64,000 bases of DNA from Bradyrhizobium sp. BRP22 (GCF_020194175.1 NZ_JADYVX010000037.1:1-64000), one strand, 5' to 3'; positions 51,653 to 61,461 are shown, numbered from the stretch's first letter. Notes: generated from the sequence alone by a model not told the origin. Program-made: numbers and translations.

Positions 51653-53011
51653 TCAACTCCCCTTCGCCGCCTTCGCTTTCATCTTCATTTCGCGGTAGCG
51701 CGTGGCGCCGCCTTCGCGGGTCACTTGCGGGCTGCGTTCGACGGCCATTGCTTCGTCGGGCACGTCCTTGGTGATGACGGAGCCCGAGCCGATATAGGCG
51801 CCGGCGCCGATCTTCACCGGTGCGACCAGCGAGGAGTTGGTGCCTATAAAGGCGCCCTTGCCGATCAGGGTCTTGTGCTTGAGAAAGCCGTCATAGTTGC
51901 AGGTGATGGTGCCAGCGCCGAGATTGGAGTTGGCGCCGACATGCGCGTCGCCGACATAGGAAAGGTGATTGACCTTGACGCCTTCCTCCAGGATCGCGGC
52001 CTTGGTCTCCACGAAATTGCCGATCCGGGCGCCGTCGCCGAGCGAGGTGCCGGGCCGCAGGCGCGCATAGGGACCGATCGAGACTTTCTTGCCGATCGTG
52101 GCCTCGACGATATGCGAGAAGGAGTGGATCACCGCGCCGTCGCCGATGGTCACGCCGGGGCCGATCACAACGAAAGGCTCGATGGTCACGTCGCGGCCGA
52201 ACTTGGTGTCTGCGGCGAGATAGACGGTTTCGGGCGCAATCAGCGTCACGCCGGCGTCCATCGCAGCCTTGCGCAACCGCGCCTGCAGCACCGCTTCGGC
52301 CTCCGCAAGCTGGGCCTTGGTGTTGATGCCGCGCACTTCGTCTTCGCTGGTCTCGATCACGACGGCCTCCAATCCTTTTTCACGTACGATGGTGACGGCA
52401 TCGGTCAGGTAATATTCGCCCTTGGAGTTGGCATTGCCGATCGCCTCGAGGATGCCCAGCGCCTTGCGCCCGTCGAACGCCATCACACCGGCATTGCACA
52501 GCGTGATCTTGCGCTCCTCGGCGCTGGCATCGGCCTGCTCGCGGATGGCAACGAGCCTGCCGTTCTCGACCACAAGCCGCCCGTAGCCGGTGGGATCGGC
52601 GGCGCGGAAGCCGAGCACGGCGAGCGTCGCACCGTTCTTCAGCGGCGCGCGCAATCGCTCGAAGGTCTCGGCCGAGATCAGCGGCGTGTCGCCGAAAGCA
52701 ATAAGAAGATCGTCGGCGCCACCACTGATCGCCTCGCGCGCCGCCAGCACCGCGTGCGCAGTGCCGAGCCGCTCGCGCTGCACGAAGGTCCTGGCATCGG
52801 GGCGGATGCGCCGCGTTTCATCCGCGACCGCCTGATGGTCCGGGCCGACCACGACCGACAGCGAAGCGCCTGCTCCCTTCGGAGCGGCATGGAGCACGTG
52901 GGACAGCAGCGATTGCCCGGCCACGGGATGCAGGACCTTCGGCAGCGAGGATCGCATGCGCGTGCCCTCGCCGGCCGCGAGCACCACCGTCAGGCTGGAT
53001 CGTGCAGTCAT
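51653..53011 (-). CDS. glmU: Bifunctional GlmU (acetyltransferase / uridyltransferase)
   Basis: About 452 residues from MTARSSLTVVLAAGEGTRM. The pyrophosphorylase half has LAAGEGTRMRSSLPKVLH and FGDTPLISAETFERL; the left-handed beta-helix half has the hexapeptides GVTIGDGAVIHSFSHIVEA and the active GAGTITCNYDGFLKHKT. The enzyme makes UDP-GlcNAc. In related genomes glmS often lies just downstream; here about 12.9 kb of element and flank separate them. Confidence 0.96.
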   Translation of the reverse strand: MTARSSLTVVLAAGEGTRMRSSLPKVLHPVAGQSLLSHVLHAAPKGAGASLSVVVGPDHQAVADETRRIRPDARTFVQRERLGTAHAVLAAREAISGGADDLLIAFGDTPLISAETFERLRAPLKNGATLAVLGFRAADPTGYGRLVVENGRLVAIREQADASAEERKITLCNAGVMAFDGRKALGILEAIGNANSKGEYYLTDAVTIVREKGLEAVVIETSEDEVRGINTKAQLAEAEAVLQARLRKAAMDAGVTLIAPETVYLAADTKFGRDVTIEPFVVIGPGVTIGDGAVIHSFSHIVEATIGKKVSIGPYARLRPGTSLGDGARIGNFVETKAAILEEGVKVNHLSYVGDAHVGANSNLGAGTITCNYDGFLKHKTLIGKGAFIGTNSSLVAPVKIGAGAYIGSGSVITKDVPDEAMAVERSPQVTREGGATRYREMKMKAKAAKGS

Positions 53012-53156
53012 CAAGAACCCTCAAACATCGTGCGCCGATCGCGCCAAACCGTCCTACAAGCCGTCTTAATTGGTTTCCCGGGGAGAAGAAACCTGTTCGC
53101 CTCCCGGCTGGTTACGGATTCAAGTTCCCCGCGCATTTCCTGTTAATCTTTGCGGC

Positions 53157-54506
53157 GTGATTCGGCGGGCCTTGAGGAGGGCCAAAGGGGTTTTGGCCAA
53201 GGATCGTGACAATCTGGCTGGCGATCTCGGCGCAGAAAGCACCGGCGGTCTCTTCACAGGCTTCCTTGCCGAGGAAGACGAATTCGACCGCCGCACGCTG
53301 TGGCGCCTCGGCTCCTGGGGTTTTGCCGCCGTGGGCGCCGTCACGCTGGCGGTGCTCGCCAACCAGTCCTCGCTCGGCTGGCGCCGCGACGCCGCGGCGG
53401 TGACGCGGCAGGCGCAGCAGATCCAGATGCTCAACAAAGAGAGCCAGAACGAGGCGCGGCGGCTTGCGTCGGCGATCGAGACGCTCAATTCCGACCGCGA
53501 CCGGCTTTACGCCCGCGTTACCGAGTTGGAGCAGGGATTGGATTCCGTCACCGGTGCGATTACGAAGCAGAGCGCAGCAGCAGCGCCGCAGCCCGCTCCA
53601 GCGCCAGTTCCCGTGTCTGTGCAGGAGCCGGCGGCGCAGCCGATCCCAACGCCGGTTTTGGCGCCAATCGCCGTAACGGCACCCGCTGCAGCCGCGCCGG
53701 AGCGGCCCGCCGCCGAAAAGCCGGCGGCCTTGGACAAGCTAGTGGCCGTGGCGACCGAGAAGCCTCCTGCGGAGAAACCGCCAGTCGTCGCCGCTGACAC
53801 GCCGCCGGCCACCGCCCCGCCGGCAGGCAATCCGGACCCGGCCAACGCCGCGGCATCGTCTCTGCCGACGATGCCGCTGGTCGCCCCGACGCCGATGATC
53901 GGGCCGCCCGATCCGACTGCGAGCAAGCCGGCCGACTCAGCAAAGCCCGCAGCCGTTACGGCCAGCCCGATGCCGGAGGTGGTCGCCGCCGCGCCTGCCG
54001 CCGGTGACGGGGAGAAGGTGAAAGAGGACGTGAACGCGCCGAAAGCCGAGATACAGCGCACCGAATTCGGGGTCGATCTCGGCACCGCCAATTCGGTGCC
54101 GGGGCTGCGCGCGCTATGGCGGGGACTGTTGAAATCGCGCTCGAACGCACCGCTGTTCAAGCTGCGCCCGATCATCGTGATCAGGGAAGGCACCAACGGG
54201 CTCGGCATGCAGCTTCGCCTGGTCGCGGGCCCGCTCCGCGACGCCGGCGCCGCGGCGAAGATCTGCGCAGTGCTTGCCGAGAACGGCCGGGCCTGCGAAA
54301 CGGCGATCTTTGATGGCCAGCGCCTGACGCTCAAGGACGAGCCGCCGCCGGCCACCGCGGCGCCCGCCAAGCCTGCACCACGCCGGCACGCAACGCCGAA
54401 ACGGGCGGCGGTGGTGGTCGAGGAGCCGCCCAACAAGCCGGAGCCACCACCTGCTCCTTCCGCGGTCTCGACGATCACGTCGCTGTTCGGCCGCAAGGAG
54501 CAATAA
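53157..54506 (+). CDS. Membrane protein with coiled coil and SPOR-like C-terminus
   Basis: 449 residues from a GTG encoding VIRRALRRAKGVLAKDRDN; longer upstream starts add nothing conserved. One span near residues 48-66 (SWGFAAVGAVTLAVLANQ), a coiled coil (QQIQMLNKESQNEARRLASA), a long Ala/Pro-rich linker, then a SPOR-like domain with LRLVAGPLRDAGAAAKICAV. SPOR domains bind denuded peptidoglycan at division sites. It diverges from glmU. The Pro/Ala linker and a basic tail are typical of such proteins in alphaproteobacteria. Confidence 0.7.
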   Translation: MIRRALRRAKGVLAKDRDNLAGDLGAESTGGLFTGFLAEEDEFDRRTLWRLGSWGFAAVGAVTLAVLANQSSLGWRRDAAAVTRQAQQIQMLNKESQNEARRLASAIETLNSDRDRLYARVTELEQGLDSVTGAITKQSAAAAPQPAPAPVPVSVQEPAAQPIPTPVLAPIAVTAPAAAAPERPAAEKPAALDKLVAVATEKPPAEKPPVVAADTPPATAPPAGNPDPANAAASSLPTMPLVAPTPMIGPPDPTASKPADSAKPAAVTASPMPEVVAAAPAAGDGEKVKEDVNAPKAEIQRTEFGVDLGTANSVPGLRALWRGLLKSRSNAPLFKLRPIIVIREGTNGLGMQLRLVAGPLRDAGAAAKICAVLAENGRACETAIFDGQRLTLKDEPPPATAAPAKPAPRRHATPKRAAVVVEEPPNKPEPPPAPSAVSTITSLFGRKEQ

Positions 54507-54603
54507 CCGGCGTGACCGCAAGACGTTGCGGCCACATTTTCACCCGCTTTCACGCCGCCTGAAGCGACTTGTCCTCAATCTGTTTCCCGACCATATTCGC
54601 GCG

Positions 54604-54984
54604 ATGACAAAGCCCCCGTTTCGCCTTACGCCCTATCAAGTGCAGTTCCTGCTGATCGTCGGTTTCCTGACCGTCGGCTACGCGCTGTATCTGCGCTATC
54701 TCGTGGTCGAGTTCTCGCCGGTCGCGCTCGCCTGCGATGCTGGCCTGCAGACCATGAACTGCAAGATGCGGGTGCTGGCGACGACCCTGTTCAAGAACTC
54801 GGTGTTCGGCATCGTGGCGCTCGTCATCGCGACGCTGCACGTGCTGCGGCCGTCGATCGTCCTGATGACCGGCGGGCTGATCGCCGCCGGGCTCGGGATC
54901 GTGCTCTACAATGTCGCGCTGTCGGGGATCGCGATCGGCCTGCTCATTTTGGGCTTTGCGCGACCCGCGCCCGCCACAGCGTAA
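54604..54984 (+). CDS. Four-span membrane protein of unknown function
   Basis: 126 residues from MTKPPFRLTPYQVQFLLIVG with spans at FLLIVGFLTVGYALYL, NSVFGIVALVIATLHVL, IVLMTGGLIAAGLGIVLYN and LSGIAIGLLILGFA. Two Cys (ACDAGLQTMNCKM) lie in the first loop and may face the periplasm. The last 41 bases overlap the convergent glucan gene. Family not recognised. Confidence 0.65.
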   Translation: MTKPPFRLTPYQVQFLLIVGFLTVGYALYLRYLVVEFSPVALACDAGLQTMNCKMRVLATTLFKNSVFGIVALVIATLHVLRPSIVLMTGGLIAAGLGIVLYNVALSGIAIGLLILGFARPAPATA

Positions 54985-56569
54985 TCGCCAGCAACAGATA
55001 CATCGCGCAGGTCCAGACCGACTGCCAGTTGTCGGTGCCCTCGTTGAAGAAGGTGTAGCCGGCCGCGACCACCAGAAGGCCGGCGAACACGGCCTCCGCG
55101 ATCGGCCGTATCCCTTCCTGAGGCCGGTTGAGCAGCATCAGCAGCGCAAACGGCACCACGGCCATGGTGAGCGATGCGAACGGAAAGTCCTTGTAGCGCG
55201 GGTCGAAGGTGAAGCCGAGCGCCGTTTCCGCCCCGATCACGGTCGTCACAACAAGCGAAAGCCCGAGCAGCGCGGTGAGCAGCGTGCCCTGCCGGTATTG
55301 GCGCGGCCCGAGCAGTTCGAGGAAGGTCGGCAGCGACTTCCCCGCCATCAGCGCGTAAGCCGACAGGATCGGCGCGAGGACCGCGGCCGCCAGCAGTGCA
55401 CCCCATTGCACCCACCCGCCGGTGCCGTAGCTCTCATAGATCATCTTGTCGATGGCGACGCCGAGCAGGATCCCGGCGCTGGTTGCGGAGATGCCGACCG
55501 CGATCCAGGACATGATCCGCGGCGCCCATGGCCGCCGCCGGACTGTCAACCACGCCACCACGAAGATGATGCAGGCCAGGCCCAGGCCTGCGCCCATATA
55601 CCATTTCCACAGCGGATAATTGCTGACGGCGATGCCGGGCGGATACTTCACCACCCGTTTGACGGAATCGAACAGGCCCCAATAACCGCCGACCGTGCCC
55701 TCGAGCTGGCGCTTCCAGGGCTGGTCATAGGCCTCGATCAGATTGACGCGAAAGCCCTCGCGCTTGGCGAGGTCGAGGATCTCCGAGACGATCCGCGCCT
55801 GGTTGGTGCGCGACGGCAGCGCGCCCTCGCGCATCCTGCCCATGCTCGGCCAGCCGGTCTCGCCGATCAGGATCTCCTTGCCCGGAAACGCCACCGCCAT
55901 GCGCTTGCGGATGGCGTCGACATGGGCGGCGGCGAATTTCGCCCGCACCGGCATGTCTTCCCAGTAAGGCAGGATGTGAATGGTGACGAAATCGACGGCG
56001 TCATAAACCTCGCGGTTGCGCAGCCAATATTCCCAGACATCGGCATAGGTCACGGGCACCTGGACCTGCGCCTTCACCGCGCGGACATAGGCCGCGAGAT
56101 CCGCGGTCGTCATCTCCCCGCGCAGCAGCACTTCGTTGCCGACGACCAGCGCCGTGATCACGCCCGGATATTGCTTGGCGAGCCCGACCGCGATCGCGAT
56201 CTGCGCCTGGTTCTTGAGCCGGTCGCTGCCGAGCCAGATGCCCTGGATGACCTTCAGCCCGACCTTCGCGGCGAGGCCGGGCACCTGGTCGAGCCCGTTC
56301 TCGATCGAATAGGTGCGCACGCAATCGGTCACCTTGGCGAGGTCAGCCAGATCCTGTGCGATCTGCTCGGCCGGAATCTGCGTGGTGCGGATCAGCGGCG
56401 TCTGCGTGTCGCGGAACGGCGCATAAGAGACGCATTGCAGCTTTGCATTGGGATCGATCGGGGCGCGCGCAAGCGTAATCGGCGTGGCGAGCCACCACCA
56501 CACGGCCGCAATCGTACCCAGCGATATCAGGAGAAGCGCCAGTGGCGTACGAAGAGAAATCAGTTCCAT
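54944..56569 (-). CDS. ndvC: Membrane protein with GH17-type domain, NdvC-like
   Basis: 541 residues. After one N-terminal span a glycoside-hydrolase-17-like domain carries the acid/base VVGNEVLLRG (Glu146) and the nucleophile IGETGWPSMG (Glu237). About eight spans fill the C-terminal half. In Bradyrhizobium japonicum, NdvC of this size is needed for the beta-1,6 linkages of cyclic beta-(1,3),(1,6)-glucan. The neighbouring ndvB-like gene supports the name. Confidence 0.75.
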   Translation of the reverse strand: MELISLRTPLALLLISLGTIAAVWWWLATPITLARAPIDPNAKLQCVSYAPFRDTQTPLIRTTQIPAEQIAQDLADLAKVTDCVRTYSIENGLDQVPGLAAKVGLKVIQGIWLGSDRLKNQAQIAIAVGLAKQYPGVITALVVGNEVLLRGEMTTADLAAYVRAVKAQVQVPVTYADVWEYWLRNREVYDAVDFVTIHILPYWEDMPVRAKFAAAHVDAIRKRMAVAFPGKEILIGETGWPSMGRMREGALPSRTNQARIVSEILDLAKREGFRVNLIEAYDQPWKRQLEGTVGGYWGLFDSVKRVVKYPPGIAVSNYPLWKWYMGAGLGLACIIFVVAWLTVRRRPWAPRIMSWIAVGISATSAGILLGVAIDKMIYESYGTGGWVQWGALLAAAVLAPILSAYALMAGKSLPTFLELLGPRQYRQGTLLTALLGLSLVVTTVIGAETALGFTFDPRYKDFPFASLTMAVVPFALLMLLNRPQEGIRPIAEAVFAGLLVVAAGYTFFNEGTDNWQSVWTCAMYLLLAITLWRARVAQSPK

Positions 56570-56814
56570 CCTCCGGGGGACCGTCGATTAACCGGTCACG
56601 CACCGTCTGCCAAGACCACGAGTCGGGCAATACCAAGGTTGTCCTGCGACAGTTTTGCGCTGTTGCGATAAAGTTGTGACGTTGCTGGACAAAATCTGAA
56701 ATACCGGTCATGGGATTCCGCCAGCGTCTCCGCCGCACTGGAGACCTATTTGGACGGCATTACGCCATGGCCGTTTGGGATGATTTGTTGGGCGGGAAAT
56801 CGATCGGGGAAGGT

Positions 56815-57402
56815 ATGGGTCGACGGGTGCTTCAGTTCAAAATCGCGGTCTTGCGCCATTTCGCCACTGCTGGCCTCGCGCTTCTGATCGGTACCGGTGC
56901 CGCTTTCTCCCAAAGCGGTAACCCGAATCCGCAGGATCAGTCGAAACAGGGCAGCAACCCCTCCGACGCCACCAAGGAGAACCAGCGCAAGACCGACGAG
57001 TTCGTCGAGGCCACGCAGGCGATCAACGGCCCGGCCGGAAACCCCGAATGCGTCTGGCTCGGGCGGCGGGTGGTGCGGCTGATGTGGCTCGACGATCTCG
57101 ACACCGCTTTCCGCCACCTCGACCTTTACGACCGCTTCGGATGCCCCGGCGGCCATGTGCAGGCGACCTTCCGCTGCCTGACCCGGTTCGGCGCCACGAT
57201 CGACGACAAGGTGCCGCGCAGCCTCGATGGCCGCATCCACGCCTGCTGGATCAACCCCGGAGCCCAGCCGCCGGCGGCCGCCGCCGCAGCGGCAGCGCCG
57301 AACCCGCAAGCGTCGCCCGCAACCGCCGGCAACGCCGCGCCGGCGCCGGCCGCCTCACCTTCTCCGTCGCCGTCGGCGTCGCCCTCGCCGGCCGCGAAAT
57401 GA
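56815..57402 (+). CDS. Exported protein between the ndvC- and ndvB-like genes (NdvD candidate)
   Basis: 195 residues from MGRRVLQFKIAVLRHFATAG, which gives a signal peptide ending near AFSQS; ATG 56710 would bury it. The mature part has Cys at ECVWLGRR, FGCPGGHV, FRCLTRFG and HACWINPG and ends in a long Ala/Pro/Ser-rich tail (ending PSPSASPSPAAK). Its place between the two glucan genes suggests a role in glucan synthesis or export; a third gene ndvD is known in B. japonicum, but I cannot prove identity. Confidence 0.7.
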   Translation: MGRRVLQFKIAVLRHFATAGLALLIGTGAAFSQSGNPNPQDQSKQGSNPSDATKENQRKTDEFVEATQAINGPAGNPECVWLGRRVVRLMWLDDLDTAFRHLDLYDRFGCPGGHVQATFRCLTRFGATIDDKVPRSLDGRIHACWINPGAQPPAAAAAAAAPNPQASPATAGNAAPAPAASPSPSPSASPSPAAK

Positions 57403-57592
57403 CCGCCTTCAACTTTGGAACGATTGCGATTTCCGTGCTTTGAGCCGCGTGGCGCCCTCAAAACGCCATGCGGTCATATCAGTTGTGGAATCGCGTGGCA
57501 GGATTATCTTGCAGCTTGCCGCCATGTCGGTCGAACCTAGGGGACGGGTTCGCTTTCTCCTCACATAGCAGCCCCCGTATGGTTTAGCCGCG

Positions 57593-60271
57593 ATGCGCGC
57601 TGTCGCCGCCGTTCTGTTGCTTGTCACCGCCGCGCATGCCGCGCTCTGGGGCCTTCTCCAGGAAAAACAGCATGCTCCTGACTTCCGCGGCACGTTGCCG
57701 AGCGTCTCCTATGCCCCCTTCGAGGGCAGCGCGCATCCCGACGTCGACAATATTCCGCAGGCCGAGAAGATTCGCGCCGACCTGAAGAAGCTGTCGACGA
57801 TGACGCGCGCGATCCGCCTGTACTCGTCGACCGGCGGCGTCGAACTGGTCCCGCCGATCGCCGCCGAATTCGGTTTGAAGGTCACGGTCGGCGCCTGGAT
57901 CGACAAGAATTCGGAGCGCAACGAGCGCGAGATCGACGCCGCCATCAACCTCGCCCGGCGCAACAGCAACGTCATCGGCGTCGTCGTCGGCAACGAGGTG
58001 ATCTATCGCGGCGAGCAGAAGATCGACGACCTGATCGAGTTGATCAAGCGCGTCAAGAAATCGGTCAACGTTCCCGTCACCACAGGCGAAATCTGGAACA
58101 TCTGGCGCGATTATCCACAGCTTGCCAATTCCGTCGATTTCATCGCCGCCCACGTCCTGCCTTACTGGGAGAACTTCACGGCCCAGCAGGCGGTCGACCA
58201 GGCGGTCGCCATGTTCCAGCTCTTGCGCGACCAGTTCCCCGGCAAGCGCATCGTGATTGCCGAGTTCGGCTGGCCGAGTGCGGGCTACAATCTCCGCAAT
58301 GCCGAGCCCGGCCCGTTCGAGCAGGCCTCCGTGCTGCGCAATTTCGTCACCCGCGCCGAAGCCATCGGCATGGACTACAACATCGTCGAGGCGATCGATC
58401 AGCCCTGGAAGTTCTTCGAAGGCGGCGTCGGCCCCTATTGGGGCATCCTGAATGCTTCCCGCGAACCGAAATTCGCCTGGACCGGGCCGATCGTGAACGA
58501 GAACTACTGGAAGCTCGCGGTGATCGCCCTGCTCGTCGGCATCCTGATGTCGCTGCCGATCCTGCGCCTGGAACGCCCGACGGTGATGCAGGCCTTGATG
58601 CTCTCGGCCGCCGCCAATGCCGTCGGCGCCTGGGTCGCGACTGTCTTCGCCTATTGGGCCGGGCATTATTTCGTGTTCGGTTCGGCGTTTGCGCTGACGC
58701 TTGGCCTGATCCTGCTGGTTCCGCTGATTCTGATCGCGATGGCGCGGATCGAGGAGATCGCCGATGTGGCCTTCGGGCACGGTCCGCGCCGGCTGATCAC
58801 GAAGAGCGCTCCGGTCGCGCCCGCCACCATTGGTGAGCAGGTCGCCTTCCCGAAGGTCTCGATCCACATCCCGGCTTATTATGAGCCGGTGGAGATGCTG
58901 AAGCAGACGCTCGATGCCGTGTCGCGGCTCGATTACCCGAATTTCGAATGCGTCTGCATCATCAACAACACGCCTGATCCCGCGTTCTGGCAGCCGATCC
59001 AGGATCACTGCCGCGCGCTCGGCGAGCGCTTCAAGTTCATCAATGCCGAGAAGGTCCAGGGCTTCAAGGCCGGTGCCTTGCGGATTGCCATGGACCGCAC
59101 CGCGGCGGACGCCGAGATCATCGGCATCATCGATGCCGACTATGTCGTGCATCCCGACTGGCTGAAGGACCTCGTGCCCGTGTTCGCCGACCCGCGCGTC
59201 GGCCTGGTGCAGGCGCCGCAGGAGCACCGCGACGGCGACCGCTCGCTGATGCACTACATCATGAACGGCGAATATGCCGGCTTCTTCGACATCGGCATGG
59301 TCCAGCGCAACGAGCACAACGCCATCATCGTGCATGGCACGATGTGCCTGATCCGCCGCGCGGCGATGGACATGGCCGGCGGCTGGTCCAGCGACACCAT
59401 CTGCGAGGACACCGATCTCGGGCTTGCCATCATCGAGCGCGGCTGGCTGACGCACTACACCAACCAGCGCTATGGCGAAGGCCTGTTGCCCGACACCTAT
59501 GAGGCCTTCAAGAAGCAGCGCCACCGCTGGGCCTATGGCGGCTTCCAGATCGTGAAGAAGCATTGGCGGCGTTTCCTGCCCGGCGCGAGCCGGCTCTCGC
59601 CCGACCAGCGCCGCGAATTCTCGCTCGGCTGGCTGAACTGGCTCGGCGCCGAAAGCCTCGGCGTGCTGGTCGCGATCCTCAATCTGATCTGGGTGCCGAT
59701 CGTCGCCTTTGCCGACATCGCCATCCCCGACAAGATCCTGACGCTGCCAATCATCGCCTCCTTCGTCGTCTCGCTCGTGCATTTCGTCGCGCTGTACCGC
59801 ATGCGGGTGAAGGTGAAGGCCGGGCAGATGCTCGGCGCCATGATCGCGGCGATGAGCGTGCAATGGACGGTGTCGCGCGCCGTGGCGCAGGGATTGATCA
59901 CCGAGCACCTGGCCTTCGCCCGCACCTCCAAGGGCGGGCTGTCGCGGATGTCGATCGAATTCCAGGCGTTCTGGGAAGCGGTGATCGGCGTCCTCCTGCT
60001 GGTCGGCGCCGCCGTCCTGGTCGCGACGAACGGGTTCAAGCAGGTCCGCGAGATCTACATCTTCGCCGGCGTGCTGGTGCTGCAGAGCCTGCCGTTCCTC
60101 GCCGCGGTCGCAATCGCGATCCTGGAGAATTCGCGGATCAACTCGTTCTCGTTCTGGCGCAACAGCGCCATCCGCACCGCGGAACTGATCGGCTTGCGCC
60201 CGGTCGCCATGCCCACGATCGCCGCCCCCTCCCAGCAGGCCGCCTCCGAAATCCGCCGCGACGCCAATTGA
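57593..60271 (+). CDS. ndvB: Cyclic beta-(1,3),(1,6)-glucan synthase, GH17-GT2 fusion (NdvB-like)
   Basis: 892 residues. The N-terminal half is a GH17 domain with VVGNEVIYRG (Glu134) and IAEFGWPSAG (Glu224). Spans follow, then a GT2 domain: HIPAYYEPVEMLKQTLDAVS, IIGIIDADYVVHPDW (DAD at about 513), CEDTDLG near 603 and KKQRHRWAYGG (Q-x2-R-W near 642). More spans end the protein. A GT2 that polymerises and a GH17 transglycosylase that links or closes the ring fit the known NdvB role in osmoadaptation and nodulation. Confidence 0.85.
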   Translation: MRAVAAVLLLVTAAHAALWGLLQEKQHAPDFRGTLPSVSYAPFEGSAHPDVDNIPQAEKIRADLKKLSTMTRAIRLYSSTGGVELVPPIAAEFGLKVTVGAWIDKNSERNEREIDAAINLARRNSNVIGVVVGNEVIYRGEQKIDDLIELIKRVKKSVNVPVTTGEIWNIWRDYPQLANSVDFIAAHVLPYWENFTAQQAVDQAVAMFQLLRDQFPGKRIVIAEFGWPSAGYNLRNAEPGPFEQASVLRNFVTRAEAIGMDYNIVEAIDQPWKFFEGGVGPYWGILNASREPKFAWTGPIVNENYWKLAVIALLVGILMSLPILRLERPTVMQALMLSAAANAVGAWVATVFAYWAGHYFVFGSAFALTLGLILLVPLILIAMARIEEIADVAFGHGPRRLITKSAPVAPATIGEQVAFPKVSIHIPAYYEPVEMLKQTLDAVSRLDYPNFECVCIINNTPDPAFWQPIQDHCRALGERFKFINAEKVQGFKAGALRIAMDRTAADAEIIGIIDADYVVHPDWLKDLVPVFADPRVGLVQAPQEHRDGDRSLMHYIMNGEYAGFFDIGMVQRNEHNAIIVHGTMCLIRRAAMDMAGGWSSDTICEDTDLGLAIIERGWLTHYTNQRYGEGLLPDTYEAFKKQRHRWAYGGFQIVKKHWRRFLPGASRLSPDQRREFSLGWLNWLGAESLGVLVAILNLIWVPIVAFADIAIPDKILTLPIIASFVVSLVHFVALYRMRVKVKAGQMLGAMIAAMSVQWTVSRAVAQGLITEHLAFARTSKGGLSRMSIEFQAFWEAVIGVLLLVGAAVLVATNGFKQVREIYIFAGVLVLQSLPFLAAVAIAILENSRINSFSFWRNSAIRTAELIGLRPVAMPTIAAPSQQAASEIRRDAN

Positions 60272-60424
60272 GATACCGGAAGCCGTGGACTAGTTTCGCG
60301 GCCAGGCTTGAGGAACCGTCCTAACCGCCAGCTAACCCAGGGAAATCCCGGCTCGGACCACCAGACGTTTGCTGCGTTTGCGCTATTGACCCGTCGGGCC
60401 CCGCCCCCTACACAGCGCGGGCTG

Positions 60425-60470
60425 GAGCATGATCCGGAAAACGGAAGCAGGTTTCCGGCGGATCATGGTC
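60425..60470. repeat. Dispersed palindromic repeat, 'GAGCATGATCCGGAAAA' type
   Basis: gagcatgatccggaaaacgg pairs with ggtttccggcggatcatggtc. A related copy lies at 63149-63198. This is a common intergenic repeat of Bradyrhizobium-type genomes. It lies between ndvB and the tRNA gene. Confidence 0.7.
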
Positions 60471-60524
60471 AGATAAGAGTTGGAACGGGATGACGGCTCA
60501 GGCAGTCATCACGCTTCGGAGAGT

Positions 60525-60600
60525 GAGCGCGTAGCTCAGGCGGTAGAGCACGTGACTTTTAATCATGGGGTCGAGGGTTCGAGTCCCTCCGCGCTCACCA
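60525..60600 (+). tRNA. tRNA-Lys (anticodon TTT)
   Basis: A full cloverleaf can be drawn: acceptor gagcgcg/cgcgctc, D stem gctc/gagc, anticodon stem cgtga/tcatg with loop cttttaa (anticodon TTT), T arm gaggg-ttcgagt-ccctc, and an encoded 3' ACCA. It reads AAA and AAG lysine codons. tRNA genes are frequent integration sites, and the region after this one is gene-poor, but I see no duplicated tRNA 3' end in the window. Confidence 0.95.
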
Positions 60601-61154
60601 AACAAATCAAGTGCTTGGTCTCAAATCCCACGACGAATCTGTAGGCCCGAGACCGCTTGCGCCCGCGATGAACATCCGGGCCTAGCGGCGGCCAGCGCGT
60701 CGGCGGTCTCTACGTTTACTGCTTGGTTGGCAATTTCACGGGGACCTGCGGCGTCATGCTGACAACCCTCACGCTGCCGTCGGCGTGACTCTTCAGCGTC
60801 TCCAAGACCAGAAAGAACTTTTCCGCAAGCATGGCGGCCTCCCCTGGCAGGTGTTTTGCGAAACACGCATATCATTCCCGTCATTCCCGCAAAACCAAAC
60901 TACAGCATAGGACACTCCGAAAATCGGCCCGAGTCACGACGGGTCAAATACGGGGACCATGCGCAGCCCCCTCAGCGCAGGCTAGGCAACGCCGCCAGTA
61001 GCGGCACAGGACCGGGCTAGCTGCCAGCAAACTGGAACAGCAAGGCACGGAGCTCACCCTAAAGTAGCGGCAGTGGTTTTCCGGATATATCGCGATCACC
61101 GCCCGGCGTAAGAGGTATTGAGGGAATGCACACGTGCGTATGGGAGTTGCGTAA
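60601..61154. other. Gene-poor stretch after tRNA-Lys
   Basis: No frame with a convincing start or domain on either strand. The block 60903-60960 (taggacactccgaaaatcgg, then gggtcaaatac) resembles 51246-51300 at the end of the integrated element. Such sequence after a tRNA gene suggests decayed mobile DNA. Confidence 0.4.
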
Positions 61155-61358
61155 GTGCGGCAGAAGCTCCGAATTTCCAAGAACCGACGGTTACTACTGG
61201 AGCAATTTTCTCCTGACCTCCTCGAACAGCTCGCCGAGTTGGAGTGGTTGAGAGAGCAGGTCAGGCAAGCGGAAAGGTGGGATCCGCAACAGCTCTTGGC
61301 TCAATTCAAAGCTCACCGGCAACAGCGGATGACCAGAGCCAAGCGGAGCGCGCACTAG
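61155..61358 (+). CDS. Small helical protein of unknown function
   Basis: 67 residues from a GTG preceded by GGGAG at eight bases. The sequence is a run of amphipathic helix (RRLLLEQFSPDLLEQLAELE, WLREQVRQAERWDPQQLLAQ) with a basic tail. It may be a remnant or a small coiled-coil protein. Its last four bases overlap the following repeat. Confidence 0.4.
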   Translation: MRQKLRISKNRRLLLEQFSPDLLEQLAELEWLREQVRQAERWDPQQLLAQFKAHRQQRMTRAKRSAH

Positions 61359-61461
61359 AGCATTTTCGGTTCTGATTGAATCAGAACCGAAGCTCTAGAT
61401 TCTTGTTTTGACGCGTTTTCTTCACGCGAACCGGTCTCCACTTCGCTCGAAAACGCTCTAG
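61355..61461. repeat. Dispersed repeat, 'CTAGAGC...GCTCTAG' type
   Basis: ctagagc and gctctag flank cggttctgatt-g-aatcagaaccg, followed by a second half ending cgctcgaaaacgctctag. The first half is an almost perfect palindrome. This repeat is common between genes of rhizobial relatives. Confidence 0.75.

Noticed and set aside
60621..61180. Minus-strand frames of 78-87 codons after tRNA-Lys
   Set aside because: No ribosome-binding site, odd composition and no domain. I treat the stretch as gene-poor.
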